Position numbers and translations under genes: made by a program
From: Thermoplasmatales archaeon SW_10_69_26
Lineage (GTDB): Archaea > Thermoplasmatota > SW-10-69-26
Direction of reading: 5' to 3'
Length of the DNA: 19,028 nucleotides
Assembly (NCBI GenBank): GCA_003009755.1
Contig: PXUB01000025.1
Location: 85,187 to 104,214, forward strand
Notes under the pieces: model-generated
Databases searched by the model: none
What the model was told of the DNA's origin: nothing
What the model saw: the letters and a program-made list of their open reading frames with translations, nothing else
In this document: positions 6,117 to 13,253 of the stretch, in pieces
Numbering within the stretch: position 1 is the first letter of the stretch
Layout of the letters: each line of letters starts with the position of its first letter

Positions 6117-7673
6117 ATGCACTGGGCCGACGTCCTCGCCGAGGATCTGCTCGAGCGGGGCTCCGAGCACACGCTCGCCACCGGGATCACGCCCTCGGGA
6201 CCGATCCACGTCGGGAACCTGCGCGAAGTGCTGACGACGGAGGCCGTCCATCGCGCCGTGCAGGACCAGGGCGGATCCTCCACGTTGCTTTACGTCGGCG
6301 ACACCTACGACCCGCTGCGCAAGGTCTACCCCTTCCTCGAGGACCACCCCGAGATCAACTACGCCGACCACGTCGGCGAACCGATCTCGACGGTGCCGGC
6401 CCCCGACGGCGAGCACGAATCCTTCGCCCACCGGTTCCTGTCGCCGTTCCTCGACGCTCTCGCCGAGCTCGGCATCGACCCCGAGATCCGGCTGGCGCAC
6501 GAGCTGTACGAGTCCGGCGCCTACCGCGAGGCCATCGAGCAAGCGATCGACCACGGCGAGACGATCCGCGGGATCCTCAACGACGTCGCCGGTCGCGACC
6601 TCGAGCCCGGCTGGGTGCCGTTCAACCCGCGCTGCCCCGATTGCGGGCGCTTCAGCGAGACCGAGATCACGGCCAGCGATGGCACCAGCCTCGAGATCCG
6701 CTGCTCGTGCGGGTTCACCGGGTCGCTCGACGCGTTGGACCCCGGCGCCGGCAAGCTGCCTTGGCGCGTCGACTGGCCCGCGCGGTGGGCGTTCCTCGGC
6801 GTCTCCTTCGAGGCGTTCGGCAAGGACCACGCCGCCAGCGGCGGCAGCTGGGACACCGCCGTCCCGATCGCCGAGCAGGTGTACGGGATCGATCCCCCCG
6901 GCCACGAGGTGTACGAGTGGATCCACGTCGAAGGCGAGGGGGCGATGTCCTCCTCGAAGGGGACCGGGATCGCGGCCCAGGACGTGCTCGAGGTCACCCC
7001 GCCCGAGGTGCTGCGGTTCCTCTTCATGCGCTACCGGCCGAACAAGCACGTCGAGTTCGACGCCGGCGAGGGGCTGCTGGACCTGGTCGACGGCTACGAC
7101 CGGGCGATGACCGAGCTCGAGGAGGAAGGCACGAGCGACGAGCTGCGCGATCCCGAGCGCGTGCTCGAGCTGTCCCAACCCTCCGGCGAGATGCCCGAGC
7201 ACCCCAGCCAGCACGTCTCGATGCGGCACCTGGCTCGGTTGGTCGACATCTACGAGGACACCGAGGAGGTGTTGGCCAGCGTGCGCCGGTCCGGCCACAT
7301 CGAGGAGGTCACCGACGCCGAGGAGGGGTTGCTGCGCTCGCGGATCGAGCGCACGCGAGCCTGGCTGGCGACGTTCGCACCCGAGGACGCCCAGTTGACC
7401 AGGAACCCGGGCGCCTGCGGTCGCGCGTGCACGAGCTCACCGCCTGGCTCGACGGGGCGCCCAACGTCGCCTCGCAGGGCCCGGGTCCGCCCGAGGAGCT
7501 GGCGGTGTTCGCCCTTTGGCGCGCCCTGGCCGCGAGAGACGCCGTCGACGTGGAGCCGCCGACGAAGCCGCGCGATCTCGCCGGCGAGCTGCAGACCCTC
7601 TTCGAGGGCGAGATCGACCGAGTCGACCGGCAAAGCTCCGACCAGGTGCTCGTCCCGCTGGCCTTGCACCTAG
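6117..7673 (+). CDS. lysS: Class I lysyl-tRNA synthetase, 3' end disrupted
   Basis: It charges tRNA-Lys with lysine. The class I signatures are clear: the HIGH-like PIHVGN at residues 29-34, a four-Cys zinc site (RCPDCG and RCSCG, about 172-203), and the KMSKS-like AMSSSKG (about 275-281), followed by the helical C-terminal part with 'HLARLVDIYEDTEEVL' and 'RIERTRAWLATFAPEDAQ'. Homology stops at about residue 426 (position 7396). The remaining roughly 90 residues (TRNPGACGRACTSSPP and on) are out-of-frame junk, and the conserved last C-terminal domain (about 100 residues, ending in a GPR-type motif) is missing. The break falls exactly at the end of a 99-bp sequence that recurs at 8044-8142. 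The gene is either truly truncated or the assembly is wrong here. Synthesis of lysyl-tRNA is essential, so a real truncation would be surprising. Confidence 0.85.
   Translation: MHWADVLAEDLLERGSEHTLATGITPSGPIHVGNLREVLTTEAVHRAVQDQGGSSTLLYVGDTYDPLRKVYPFLEDHPEINYADHVGEPISTVPAPDGEHESFAHRFLSPFLDALAELGIDPEIRLAHELYESGAYREAIEQAIDHGETIRGILNDVAGRDLEPGWVPFNPRCPDCGRFSETEITASDGTSLEIRCSCGFTGSLDALDPGAGKLPWRVDWPARWAFLGVSFEAFGKDHAASGGSWDTAVPIAEQVYGIDPPGHEVYEWIHVEGEGAMSSSKGTGIAAQDVLEVTPPEVLRFLFMRYRPNKHVEFDAGEGLLDLVDGYDRAMTELEEEGTSDELRDPERVLELSQPSGEMPEHPSQHVSMRHLARLVDIYEDTEEVLASVRRSGHIEEVTDAEEGLLRSRIERTRAWLATFAPEDAQLTRNPGACGRACTSSPPGSTGRPTSPRRARVRPRSWRCSPFGAPWPRETPSTWSRRRSRAISPASCRPSSRARSTESTGKAPTRCSSRWPCT
7298..7396 (+). 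repeat. 99-bp exact direct repeat, copy 1 (native lysS sequence)
   Basis: It encodes IEEVTDAEEGLLRSRIERTR and the following WLATFAPEDAQ in the lysS frame. By comparison with the LysRS family this copy is in its natural place. It is identical to 8044-8142. Confidence 0.9.
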
Positions 7674-8236
7674 TCCGCTCGATGCGGCGCCCCGCGGTCG
7701 ACCGGGACCCCCAGCGACTGGCCGACCGCGTCGAGGCCAAGATCGACGCCATCGGCGCCGGGCGGCCGGGCTCGCTGCCGGACCCCGAGACGCTGGCCGA
7801 GTGCGTGCGCGTCCTCCACACCGCACTGCACGAGGGCCTGCCGGACGCTCGCGACCGCTCGCCCGGTGAGCTGCGGCGACTGACCGATGCCCTCGAGGAC
7901 GCTCTCGCGGAGGCCGGCATCGAGCAACTGGCCGAGGCGGACCTGGGTCTGCCCGAGCTGGCGATGACCGACGTGCTCGTGGCTCGCTCCCTGCTCGAAC
8001 GCGCCCGCTCGGGCCTGGCGACGTTCCGCGAGCGCCACGAGCGCATCGAGGAGGTCACCGACGCCGAGGAGGGGTTGCTGCGCTCGCGGATCGAGCGCAC
8101 GCGAGCCTGGCTGGCGACGTTCGCACCCGAGGACGCCCAGTTTGCTCGACCGCCTGGCCGCCCTCACCGGACCCTGAGCGCCCCGGTCGGATCGGCCGGG
8201 GAACCCAGCCGGCTGGTCGTCCCCGAAAAGGCTTAA
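7427..8236 (+). CDS. Unidentified helical protein, probably chimeric
   Basis: The frame is open from within lysS, and the first reasonable start is GTG 7427. Residues encoded up to 8043 form an acidic, Leu/Arg-rich, mostly helical protein ('LTAWLDGAPN', 'LVPLALHLVRSMRRPAVD', 'LARSLLERARSGLATFRERHER'-like helices) that I do not recognise. The 99-bp lysS repeat then enters in frame (8044-8142) and shifts the reading frame, giving a Pro-rich tail to 8236. If the repeat is removed, the sequence reads on as RERHER-LLDRLAALTGP with a stop at 8175-8177. A 6-bp hairpin (8181-8201) follows directly, which looks like the original end. The true N-terminus is unknown. Confidence 0.45.
   Translation: MHELTAWLDGAPNVASQGPGPPEELAVFALWRALAARDAVDVEPPTKPRDLAGELQTLFEGEIDRVDRQSSDQVLVPLALHLVRSMRRPAVDRDPQRLADRVEAKIDAIGAGRPGSLPDPETLAECVRVLHTALHEGLPDARDRSPGELRRLTDALEDALAEAGIEQLAEADLGLPELAMTDVLVARSLLERARSGLATFRERHERIEEVTDAEEGLLRSRIERTRAWLATFAPEDAQFARPPGRPHRTLSAPVGSAGEPSRLVVPEKA
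8044..8142 (+). repeat. 99-bp exact direct repeat, copy 2 (misplaced)
   Basis: It is identical to 7298-7396, at an offset of 746 bp. It interrupts the end of the unidentified ORF and causes its frameshift. The bases just before and just after differ between the copies. Confidence 0.9.
8181..8201 (+). terminator. Hairpin after the inferred original stop
   Basis: CCCCGG (8181-8186) pairs with CCGGGG (8196-8201) around a 9-nt loop, 3 nt after the TGA at 8175-8177. No T-run follows. It supports 8177 as the ancestral end of the preceding gene. Confidence 0.35.
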
Positions 8237-8238
8237 AG
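8232..8238 (+). promoter_or_regulatory. TATA box of the aIF5A gene
   Basis: CTTAAAG, 32 nt before the aIF5A ATG. It overlaps the stop codon of the shifted frame of the preceding ORF, which suggests that ORF did not originally extend this far. Confidence 0.75.
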
Positions 8239-8263
8239 GCTCCGGGCTCTGGACCGAGCAACG

Positions 8264-8650
8264 ATGACGACCCGACAAGCCGAGGTCCGAGAACTGCGTG
8301 AGGGCCGTTACGTCGTGATCGACGACGAGCCCTGCAAGATCAAGTCGATCTCGACGAGCAAACCCGGCAAGCACGGCAGCGCCAAGGCCAAGATCCAGGC
8401 CGAAGGCATCTTCGACGACTCCAAGCGCCGCATGAAGGCGCCGGTCGACGACCGCTGCCGCATCCCGCACATCGACAAGCGGCAGGCCCAGGTCATCAGC
8501 GTCCAGGAGGACATCGTCCAGCTGATGGATCTGGAGACCTACGAGACATTCGAGCTCCGCATCCCGGAGGACCTCGAGGGCCAGATCGAGCCCGAGGACG
8601 AGATCGACTACCTCGAGGCGATGGGGCGCCGCAAGATCACCGGGACGTGA
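8264..8650 (+). CDS. eif5A: Translation factor aIF5A (hypusine-containing)
   Basis: The 128-aa protein is full length for the archaeal family. It helps the ribosome with slow peptide bonds and with termination. The N-terminal SH3-like domain carries the loop STSKPGKHGSAK, and Lys36 is the residue expected to become hypusine or deoxyhypusine. The C-terminal OB fold follows with 'VQLMDLETYETFELRIPEDL' and an acidic 'EPEDEIDYLEA' strand. The sequence is acidic and reads close to euryarchaeal, including haloarchaeal, proteins. A TATA box 32 nt upstream and no Shine-Dalgarno site imply a leaderless mRNA. pyrF starts 4 nt after its stop, so the two are probably co-transcribed. Confidence 0.95.
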   Translation: MTTRQAEVRELREGRYVVIDDEPCKIKSISTSKPGKHGSAKAKIQAEGIFDDSKRRMKAPVDDRCRIPHIDKRQAQVISVQEDIVQLMDLETYETFELRIPEDLEGQIEPEDEIDYLEAMGRRKITGT

Positions 8651-8654
8651 GGCC

Positions 8655-9419
8655 GTGGGAGCCTTCCGGGGCCGCATCGAGACCCTGAACGACGAGCGCG
8701 GCCACCTGTGCGTGGGCGTGGATCCTCGGCCGGGTCGGTTCCCGCCCGACGACCAGGACGCCGCGGGGCTCGAGCGCTGGTGCCTGAACCTCGTCGAAGC
8801 AACGGAGGAACAGGCCGCCGCCTACAAGCCCAACCTCGCGTTCTTCCTCGCGATGGGCCCCGAGGGGCTTCGAGTGCTGGAGGCGGTGGCCGACCGGGCC
8901 GAGGCCGCCGGCGCCTTGACGATCCTCGACGGCAAGTTCACCGACATCGGTTCGACGGCCGAGGCCTATGCGCGGTTCGCGGACGACGTGGTGGGCGCCG
9001 ACGCCGTCACGTTGAGCCCGTACATGGGGACCGACGTGCTCGATCCGTTCCTCGATCGGGATCTCGACGCCTTCGTGTTGGCTCGGACGACGAACGCCAG
9101 CGCCAGCCAGGTGCAGGACACGGTGGCGGGCGAGGTCGTGCAGACGTTCTCGATGCGCGGCACCGGGTTCGTGGCGCCCGGCAACGACCCGGACACCGCT
9201 GGCCACGTCCGCCAGACGGCCGGCGGCGCGCCGCTTCTGTTGCCCGGCATCGGTGCCCAGGGCGGGTCGGCGGCGGAGGCCGCTTGCACGGCCCGCGGCG
9301 GTCCGTTCCTGATCGCGATCGGGCGAGGCATCGCCCACGCCGAGGGCAGCTTCCCAGACAACGCCCGCGAGGCCGCCCAACGGTTCTCGAAGGAGATCGA
9401 CGCGGCCCTCGACGGCTGA
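8655..9419 (+). CDS. pyrF: Orotidine 5'-phosphate decarboxylase
   Basis: It converts OMP to UMP in pyrimidine synthesis. The protein (254 aa) matches the long-form OMPDC family: CVGVDPRPGRF (Asp23), AAYKPNLAFF (Lys58), the catalytic stretch ILDGKFTDIGSTAEAYA with Asp92, Lys94, Asp97 and Thr101, and 'PLLLPGIGAQGG' with 'IAIGRGI' forming the phosphate site. The usual DAKRGD signature is DGKFTD here, so the catalytic D, K and D are kept but the residues between differ. It starts at a GTG 4 nt after aIF5A. It converges with the cupredoxin gene: the two stops lie inside the palindrome CTGAGCTCAG (9416-9425). Confidence 0.9.
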   Translation: MGAFRGRIETLNDERGHLCVGVDPRPGRFPPDDQDAAGLERWCLNLVEATEEQAAAYKPNLAFFLAMGPEGLRVLEAVADRAEAAGALTILDGKFTDIGSTAEAYARFADDVVGADAVTLSPYMGTDVLDPFLDRDLDAFVLARTTNASASQVQDTVAGEVVQTFSMRGTGFVAPGNDPDTAGHVRQTAGGAPLLLPGIGAQGGSAAEAACTARGGPFLIAIGRGIAHAEGSFPDNAREAAQRFSKEIDAALDG

Positions 9420-9421
9420 GC

Positions 9422-9946
9422 TCAGCGCCGGCGGGCCGCCCACGCGCCGACCGAGACGGCGGCCAGCGCCCCGAGGGTCCCGAACCCAGGCTGGGGCCGC
9501 TCGTCGCTTTCGGCCAGCGAGGGCACGTGGATCGTGAACACCTCGCCCAGCGCGGCGTGACCGTCCCGCCCGCACTCGAGGGTGGCGTTCGGTTGCCCGG
9601 CCTCCTCGATCGCCGGCCAGGGGATCTGCAGCCGCTGGGTTTCGTCGGCTGCCAGGGTCCGGTTCATGCCGTGCTCGGCCAGGGAGGGTGCCGTCTCGTC
9701 GGCGAAGGTGAGGTTGTGCGCGATCCGGCCCTCGTTCGTGACGCGCAGCACGAGGTCGGTGCCTTCCTCGAGCGTGACGTTGCCCGGCTGCACGCAGAAC
9801 CGGTCCGGTCCGGCGGGGCAGCCCTCGTCCTGCAGGGTCAGGTTGACGGCACGACGCGGTCGATCGTCCTGGGCCGCGGTCGCGGGGACGACGATGGCGG
9901 CGGCGAGCAAGACCCCGGCGACGATCAAGCCCCTGGCAGGCGGCAT
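9422..9946 (-). CDS. Cupredoxin-like secreted protein with PGF-CTERM-type anchor
   Basis: The 174-aa protein has a signal peptide (residues 1-25, ending ATAA), a beta-rich cupredoxin-like domain (about 33-142), and a C-terminal sorting tail with PGFG at 153-156, a hydrophobic stretch and ARRR, as in archaeosortase substrates. Possible copper ligands are His77 (AHNLTF), Cys125 and His130 in ECGRDGHAALGE. The spacing C-x4-H-x4 matches blue copper sites, but the axial Met position is Glu135. Cys43 and Cys51 may form a disulfide. I start at the ATG (9944-9946) because it follows a TATA-like CTTTTGC by 31 nt, although the frame is open to 10024. It could carry electrons outside the membrane; an oddly metallated or metal-free relative is also possible. 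Confidence 0.75.
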   Translation of the reverse strand: MPPARGLIVAGVLLAAAIVVPATAAQDDRPRRAVNLTLQDEGCPAGPDRFCVQPGNVTLEEGTDLVLRVTNEGRIAHNLTFADETAPSLAEHGMNRTLAADETQRLQIPWPAIEEAGQPNATLECGRDGHAALGEVFTIHVPSLAESDERPQPGFGTLGALAAVSVGAWAARRR

Positions 9947-9970
9947 CGTGCGGGCGAGCAGGCGCCCTCG

Positions 9971-9977
9971 GCAAAAG
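9971..9977 (-). promoter_or_regulatory. TATA box of the cupredoxin-like gene
   Basis: CTTTTGC on the minus strand, 31 nt before the ATG at 9946. This is the same spacing as the plus-strand leaderless genes and decides the start. Confidence 0.6.
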
Positions 9978-10026
9978 CGTTCCTGACCGGCTCGCGCCTT
10001 GGCCCCCTCACGCGGGGACCGCACGG

Positions 10027-10033
10027 CTTATCA
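10027..10033 (+). promoter_or_regulatory. TATA box of the TraB-family gene
   Basis: CTTATCA, 32 nt before the GTG at 10059. It argues against the longer open frame that starts at 9999. Confidence 0.7.
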
Positions 10034-10058
10034 GGGACGTGTCGGGTCGCTCGGGCCG

Positions 10059-11234
10059 GTGCGTGTCACGGTCGGCGACGTGACGCTCGTCGGGACGGCG
10101 CACGTCTCGCCCAAGAGCGTCGAGGAGGTCCGGGATGCAATCGAGGAGATCGAGCCCGAGACCGTGTGCGTCGAACTGGACGAGACGCGGCTGCAGGCGC
10201 TGCGCGATCCCAACGCGTGGGCCGAGCTGCCCGTCCTCGATCTGATCAAGCAGGGCAAGGGCCCCCAGCTGTTGGCCCAGGTCCTGTTGTCCTCCTACCA
10301 GCGCCGCATCGGTGAGGAGACCGGCGTCCGCCCCGGTCGGGAGCTGCTCACCGCCGTCGAGGAGGCCGAGGCCCGCGAGGCCGAGGTCGTGCTCGCCGAT
10401 CGCGACGTCGGCACCACGCTGCGTCGCGCCTTCCAGGCGATGCCCCTCCGCGAGAAGGGCCGGGTGGCCTGGGAGATGATCAAGGCCACCTTCGCCGACG
10501 AGGAAGCCGAGAGCTTCGAGGCCGAGGAGATCGACGAGCTGCTCGAGGAGGACGCGCTCACGCAAGCCATGGAGGAGATGGCCGAGCTGGCTCCCTCGGC
10601 CTCGCACGTCCTCATCGACGAGCGCGATGCCTACATGAGCACGAGGATCCTCGACGCCGCCGACGAGACCGACGGCGAGCTCGTCGCCGTCGTCGGCGCC
10701 GGGCACCTTCGCGGCGTCGAGGCGGCGCTCCGCGAGCAGCGACGCGCCAACCTCGAGGTGCTCGAGAGCACGGACAGCTCGGGCATCCCGTGGGGCAAGG
10801 TCGTCGCCTGGTCGCTGTCCGCCCTCGTGATCGGTCTCTTCGGCCTGCTGGCCTACGAGGCGTTCACGACCGGGAACCTCGACACGCTGGGCCTGGGCCT
10901 GTTCTGGTACTGGGTGATCAGCGGCATCCCCGCTGCGATCGGCTCGATCATCGCCGGCGGAGGCGTTTCGACCACCATCGTGGCCTTCCTGGCCTCACCG
11001 TTGACGAGCCTCAACCCGGCCGTGGCGGCTGGATGGTTCGCCGGCGCGGTCGAGGCCTGGCGCCGGGAGCCCAAGGTCGGCGACGTCGAGGGCCTGTCCG
11101 AGATCTACACGTTCGCCGACATGCGCGAGAACCGGCTCGTGCGCGTGATCCTCGTCGCCGCGCTCGTCAACCTCGGCTCGATCGTCGGGAGCTGGGCCGG
11201 CGCGCTCAAGCTCTTCGAGGTGGTGCGCGGGTGA
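10059..11234 (+). CDS. TraB/PrgY (TIKI-like) family membrane protein
   Basis: The 391-aa protein has the TraB-family signature near the N-terminus: VTLVGTAHVSPKSVEEV (His15 in GTAHVS), then 'VCVELDETRLQAL', a helical middle with 'DRDVGTTLRRAF', and 'VAVVGAGHLRGV', the second conserved GxxH motif. The C-terminal 150 residues contain several membrane helices, as in archaeal members. The related animal TIKI proteins are metalloproteases, but activity of archaeal members is unproven. The start is GTG 10059, set by the TATA box 32 nt upstream. The last codon overlaps the GTG of the next gene (GTGA), so the two are probably coupled. Confidence 0.88.
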   Translation: MRVTVGDVTLVGTAHVSPKSVEEVRDAIEEIEPETVCVELDETRLQALRDPNAWAELPVLDLIKQGKGPQLLAQVLLSSYQRRIGEETGVRPGRELLTAVEEAEAREAEVVLADRDVGTTLRRAFQAMPLREKGRVAWEMIKATFADEEAESFEAEEIDELLEEDALTQAMEEMAELAPSASHVLIDERDAYMSTRILDAADETDGELVAVVGAGHLRGVEAALREQRRANLEVLESTDSSGIPWGKVVAWSLSALVIGLFGLLAYEAFTTGNLDTLGLGLFWYWVISGIPAAIGSIIAGGGVSTTIVAFLASPLTSLNPAVAAGWFAGAVEAWRREPKVGDVEGLSEIYTFADMRENRLVRVILVAALVNLGSIVGSWAGALKLFEVVRG

Positions 11235-11902
11235 ACGAGCCCTCCGCGTACCGGTTCGAGAAGCGTGAGACGCTCTCGCTGGTGGCGAGCACGCTCGTGC
11301 TCGCCGCCGCCTTCAGCTTCCTCTTGTCCTGTTCGTACCTGATCGAGACGGCGCTCGTCGCCAACTGCGCGCCCGGGTTCGACTGGGGGATGTTCTTCGG
11401 GACCGCGTTCCCGGTCAGCCTCGTGCTCGTGCTCGGCGCCTTCGTGTTGCACGAGCTGGCGCACAAGTTCGCGGCTCAGTACTACGGCCTGTGGGCCGAG
11501 TTCCGCGCCTCGACATGGGGCCTGCTGTTGGCGCTGGCCGCCTCGGGCACGTTCGGCATCGTCGTCGCCTCGCCGGGCGCGGTCGTCATCATGGGCCCGG
11601 CCGACGACCGCGAGGCCGGCATCATCAGCGTGCTGGGCCCGATCGTGAACATCGCGTTGGCGGTGATCGCTCTCCCGCTGTGGTTGGCCACCGATCAGCC
11701 GGCGGCCTTCGACGTCGGCCTGCCACGCATCGGCAACGTCTTCCAGCTTGCGCTGCTGGTCAACGTCGTCTTGGCCGCGTTCAACATGCTGCCGATCAAG
11801 CCGCTGGACGGCTCGAAGGTCGTGCGTTGGAGCGTCTCGGCCTTCGTCGTCGTCTGGCTGGCGATCGCGACCCTGTTCGCCCGCACGGTCGGCTTCATCT
11901 GA
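11231..11902 (+). CDS. Site-2-protease-like (M50) membrane metalloprotease
   Basis: The 223-aa protein is polytopic, with the zinc motif HELAHK (residues 74-79) inside a membrane helix and the second motif NMLPIKPLDGSKV (about 185-197), whose Asp is the third ligand. Six or so membrane helices fill the rest. There is no PDZ or CBS domain, so this is a minimal S2P. Such proteins cut membrane-bound substrates within the bilayer. The GTG start overlaps the TraB stop by 4 nt. A GCCGCCTG/CAGGCGGC hairpin (11910-11939) lies 7 nt after the TGA. Confidence 0.88.
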   Translation: MNEPSAYRFEKRETLSLVASTLVLAAAFSFLLSCSYLIETALVANCAPGFDWGMFFGTAFPVSLVLVLGAFVLHELAHKFAAQYYGLWAEFRASTWGLLLALAASGTFGIVVASPGAVVIMGPADDREAGIISVLGPIVNIALAVIALPLWLATDQPAAFDVGLPRIGNVFQLALLVNVVLAAFNMLPIKPLDGSKVVRWSVSAFVVVWLAIATLFARTVGFI

Positions 11903-11909
11903 GCACCTC

Positions 11910-11939
11910 GCCGCCTGGGCTCTCCCGTCGGCAGGCGGC
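11910..11939 (+). terminator. Hairpin after the S2P gene
   Basis: GCCGCCTG (11910-11917) pairs with CAGGCGGC (11932-11939) around a 14-nt loop. No T-run follows. The remaining intergenic DNA to 12149 shows nothing I can name, except CAGCGACCGCT (12011-12021), which matches 11 bases of the 16-bp repeat at 5341. Confidence 0.4.
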
Positions 11940-12149
11940 TGCCAGCCGTCAGGTTGGCGGCGTCGGTCTCCATCGCCGTGGCCCGGCCATGCCTGCTTCG
12001 ACCATCGGGCCAGCGACCGCTTGGACGACATGGAAGATGTGGGCACCCTGCCTGGGTCCGAGCCATCGTCGGCAACGGCTCGCGCTCTCCCGCGTCCACC
12101 GAGCCCTCTCGCCAATACTGTGTTGATCGGGCTGGCGTCGACGATCCGT

Positions 12150-13253
12150 CTACCGGGTCCGCGAGGTCAGGTCGATGGTGGCGTCGGCGTCGGGCCCGGA
12201 GCTGGTGCCGCCGCGAGCATCGCCCTCCCACGTGTCCGCGAAAGCGTCGTAGTTGGCGGTGAGGACGTGGGTCTGCTGGTCGCCCGAGCGGACATCGATC
12301 GGCTCGCCGTCACCACCGTCGTCGTGCAGGAACGTCAGGCGGATCTCCTTCGCCCAGTTCCCGCTGGCGTAGGCACCGCCCAGCTCCTCGGTGAACTCGG
12401 AGCCGCGATCGGCGACGTCCAGCTCCATCGACCATTCCAGTTCGTTCTCGCCCCTCTCGATGGCTTGGGGTCCCTGGGTCGCCTGGGCCTGAGGGCCGTC
12501 GACCTCGACGAGCAGGTCGGCTCCGCCGTCGATCCGGAAGTCTTGCTTGAGGTTGACCGAGCGGATGTGCACCGTGACCCGCAGGTCGCCGAGAGGCGCG
12601 GCGTCGTTGAGGTCCAAGACACCGTCGTCGTCGGTGTCCTCGATGGTGGGACCGGTGGCCAGCTGTTTCTCGAGGCCGTCGTGGAGGCCGTCGCGATCCG
12701 TGTCGGCGTTCTGCAGGCCGGGGTTGGAGCGCGCGTGGTAGGCCTCGCCGGCGACCGGCTGGACCTGCCAGCCTTCGATCTCGGTGCCGTCGTCGAGCGT
12801 GTCGCTGAGCTGGGGGCTGCTGTCCGAGTGGGCATCCGCCGGGTTCGACCGGTAGGAGAAGTCGCCGATCTCGGTGCGTTGCTCGCCGAGGTAGCAGCCC
12901 GCGCGCTCGGGATGCTCGAGGACGTCGGCCTCGAGGATGCGATCCTCGAAGTCGGACCCGGACTCGGGGCACAGGGTAGCGCCGTCGAGCAGCCGGTCGC
13001 GGTCGGTGTCGACGGACCGGGGATCGATGCCCGCGTTGAGCTCGTCGAAGTCGTTGAGCCCGTCGCCGTCGGTGTCCGTCTGCGTGGGGTCGGAGGTGAC
13101 GTTGTAGGAGCGTTCGGTCCCGTCGGGGTAGCTGGCGCGCACGGTCCATCCGCCGGCTTCGGCGTCGGCGGGCAAACCGTCGCTGTCGCCACCGTCCGTG
13201 CACCCGACGAGGGGGACCGTGAGCAGGCAGACGGCCAGCAGGAGGCGTTTCAC
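12150..13253 (-). CDS. Lipoprotein with thrombospondin type 3-like calcium-binding repeats
   Basis: The 367-aa protein has a signal peptide with lipobox PLVGC (Cys18). It contains several Asp-rich repeats of the DTDGDGLND type: about 59-70 (TDTDGDGLNDFDE), 82-91 (DTDRDRLLDG), near 183-195 (DTDRDGLHDGLE) and near 206-218 (DTDDDGVLDLND). These are typical calcium ligands in thrombospondin type 3 repeats. The C-terminal 130 residues look like a beta domain ('DLRVTVHIRSVNLKQDF'). It is the last gene of a four-gene minus-strand surface cluster. Its GTG start overlaps the stop of the preceding gene (GTGA). It probably sits on the outer face of the membrane. Confidence 0.8.
   Translation of the reverse strand: MKRLLLAVCLLTVPLVGCTDGGDSDGLPADAEAGGWTVRASYPDGTERSYNVTSDPTQTDTDGDGLNDFDELNAGIDPRSVDTDRDRLLDGATLCPESGSDFEDRILEADVLEHPERAGCYLGEQRTEIGDFSYRSNPADAHSDSSPQLSDTLDDGTEIEGWQVQPVAGEAYHARSNPGLQNADTDRDGLHDGLEKQLATGPTIEDTDDDGVLDLNDAAPLGDLRVTVHIRSVNLKQDFRIDGGADLLVEVDGPQAQATQGPQAIERGENELEWSMELDVADRGSEFTEELGGAYASGNWAKEIRLTFLHDDGGDGEPIDVRSGDQQTHVLTANYDAFADTWEGDARGGTSSGPDADATIDLTSRTR

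Noticed and set aside
7298-8142. Programmed frameshifting between the lysS frame and the downstream frame
   Set aside because: No slippery site is seen, the downstream frame is not LysRS-like, and the exact 99-bp repeat explains the break better.
8637-9974. Other long antisense frames (6045-7298, 8637-9974, 17011-18273)
   Set aside because: Each lies opposite a clearly recognised or strongly coding gene and has the skewed composition typical of shadows in GC-rich DNA.
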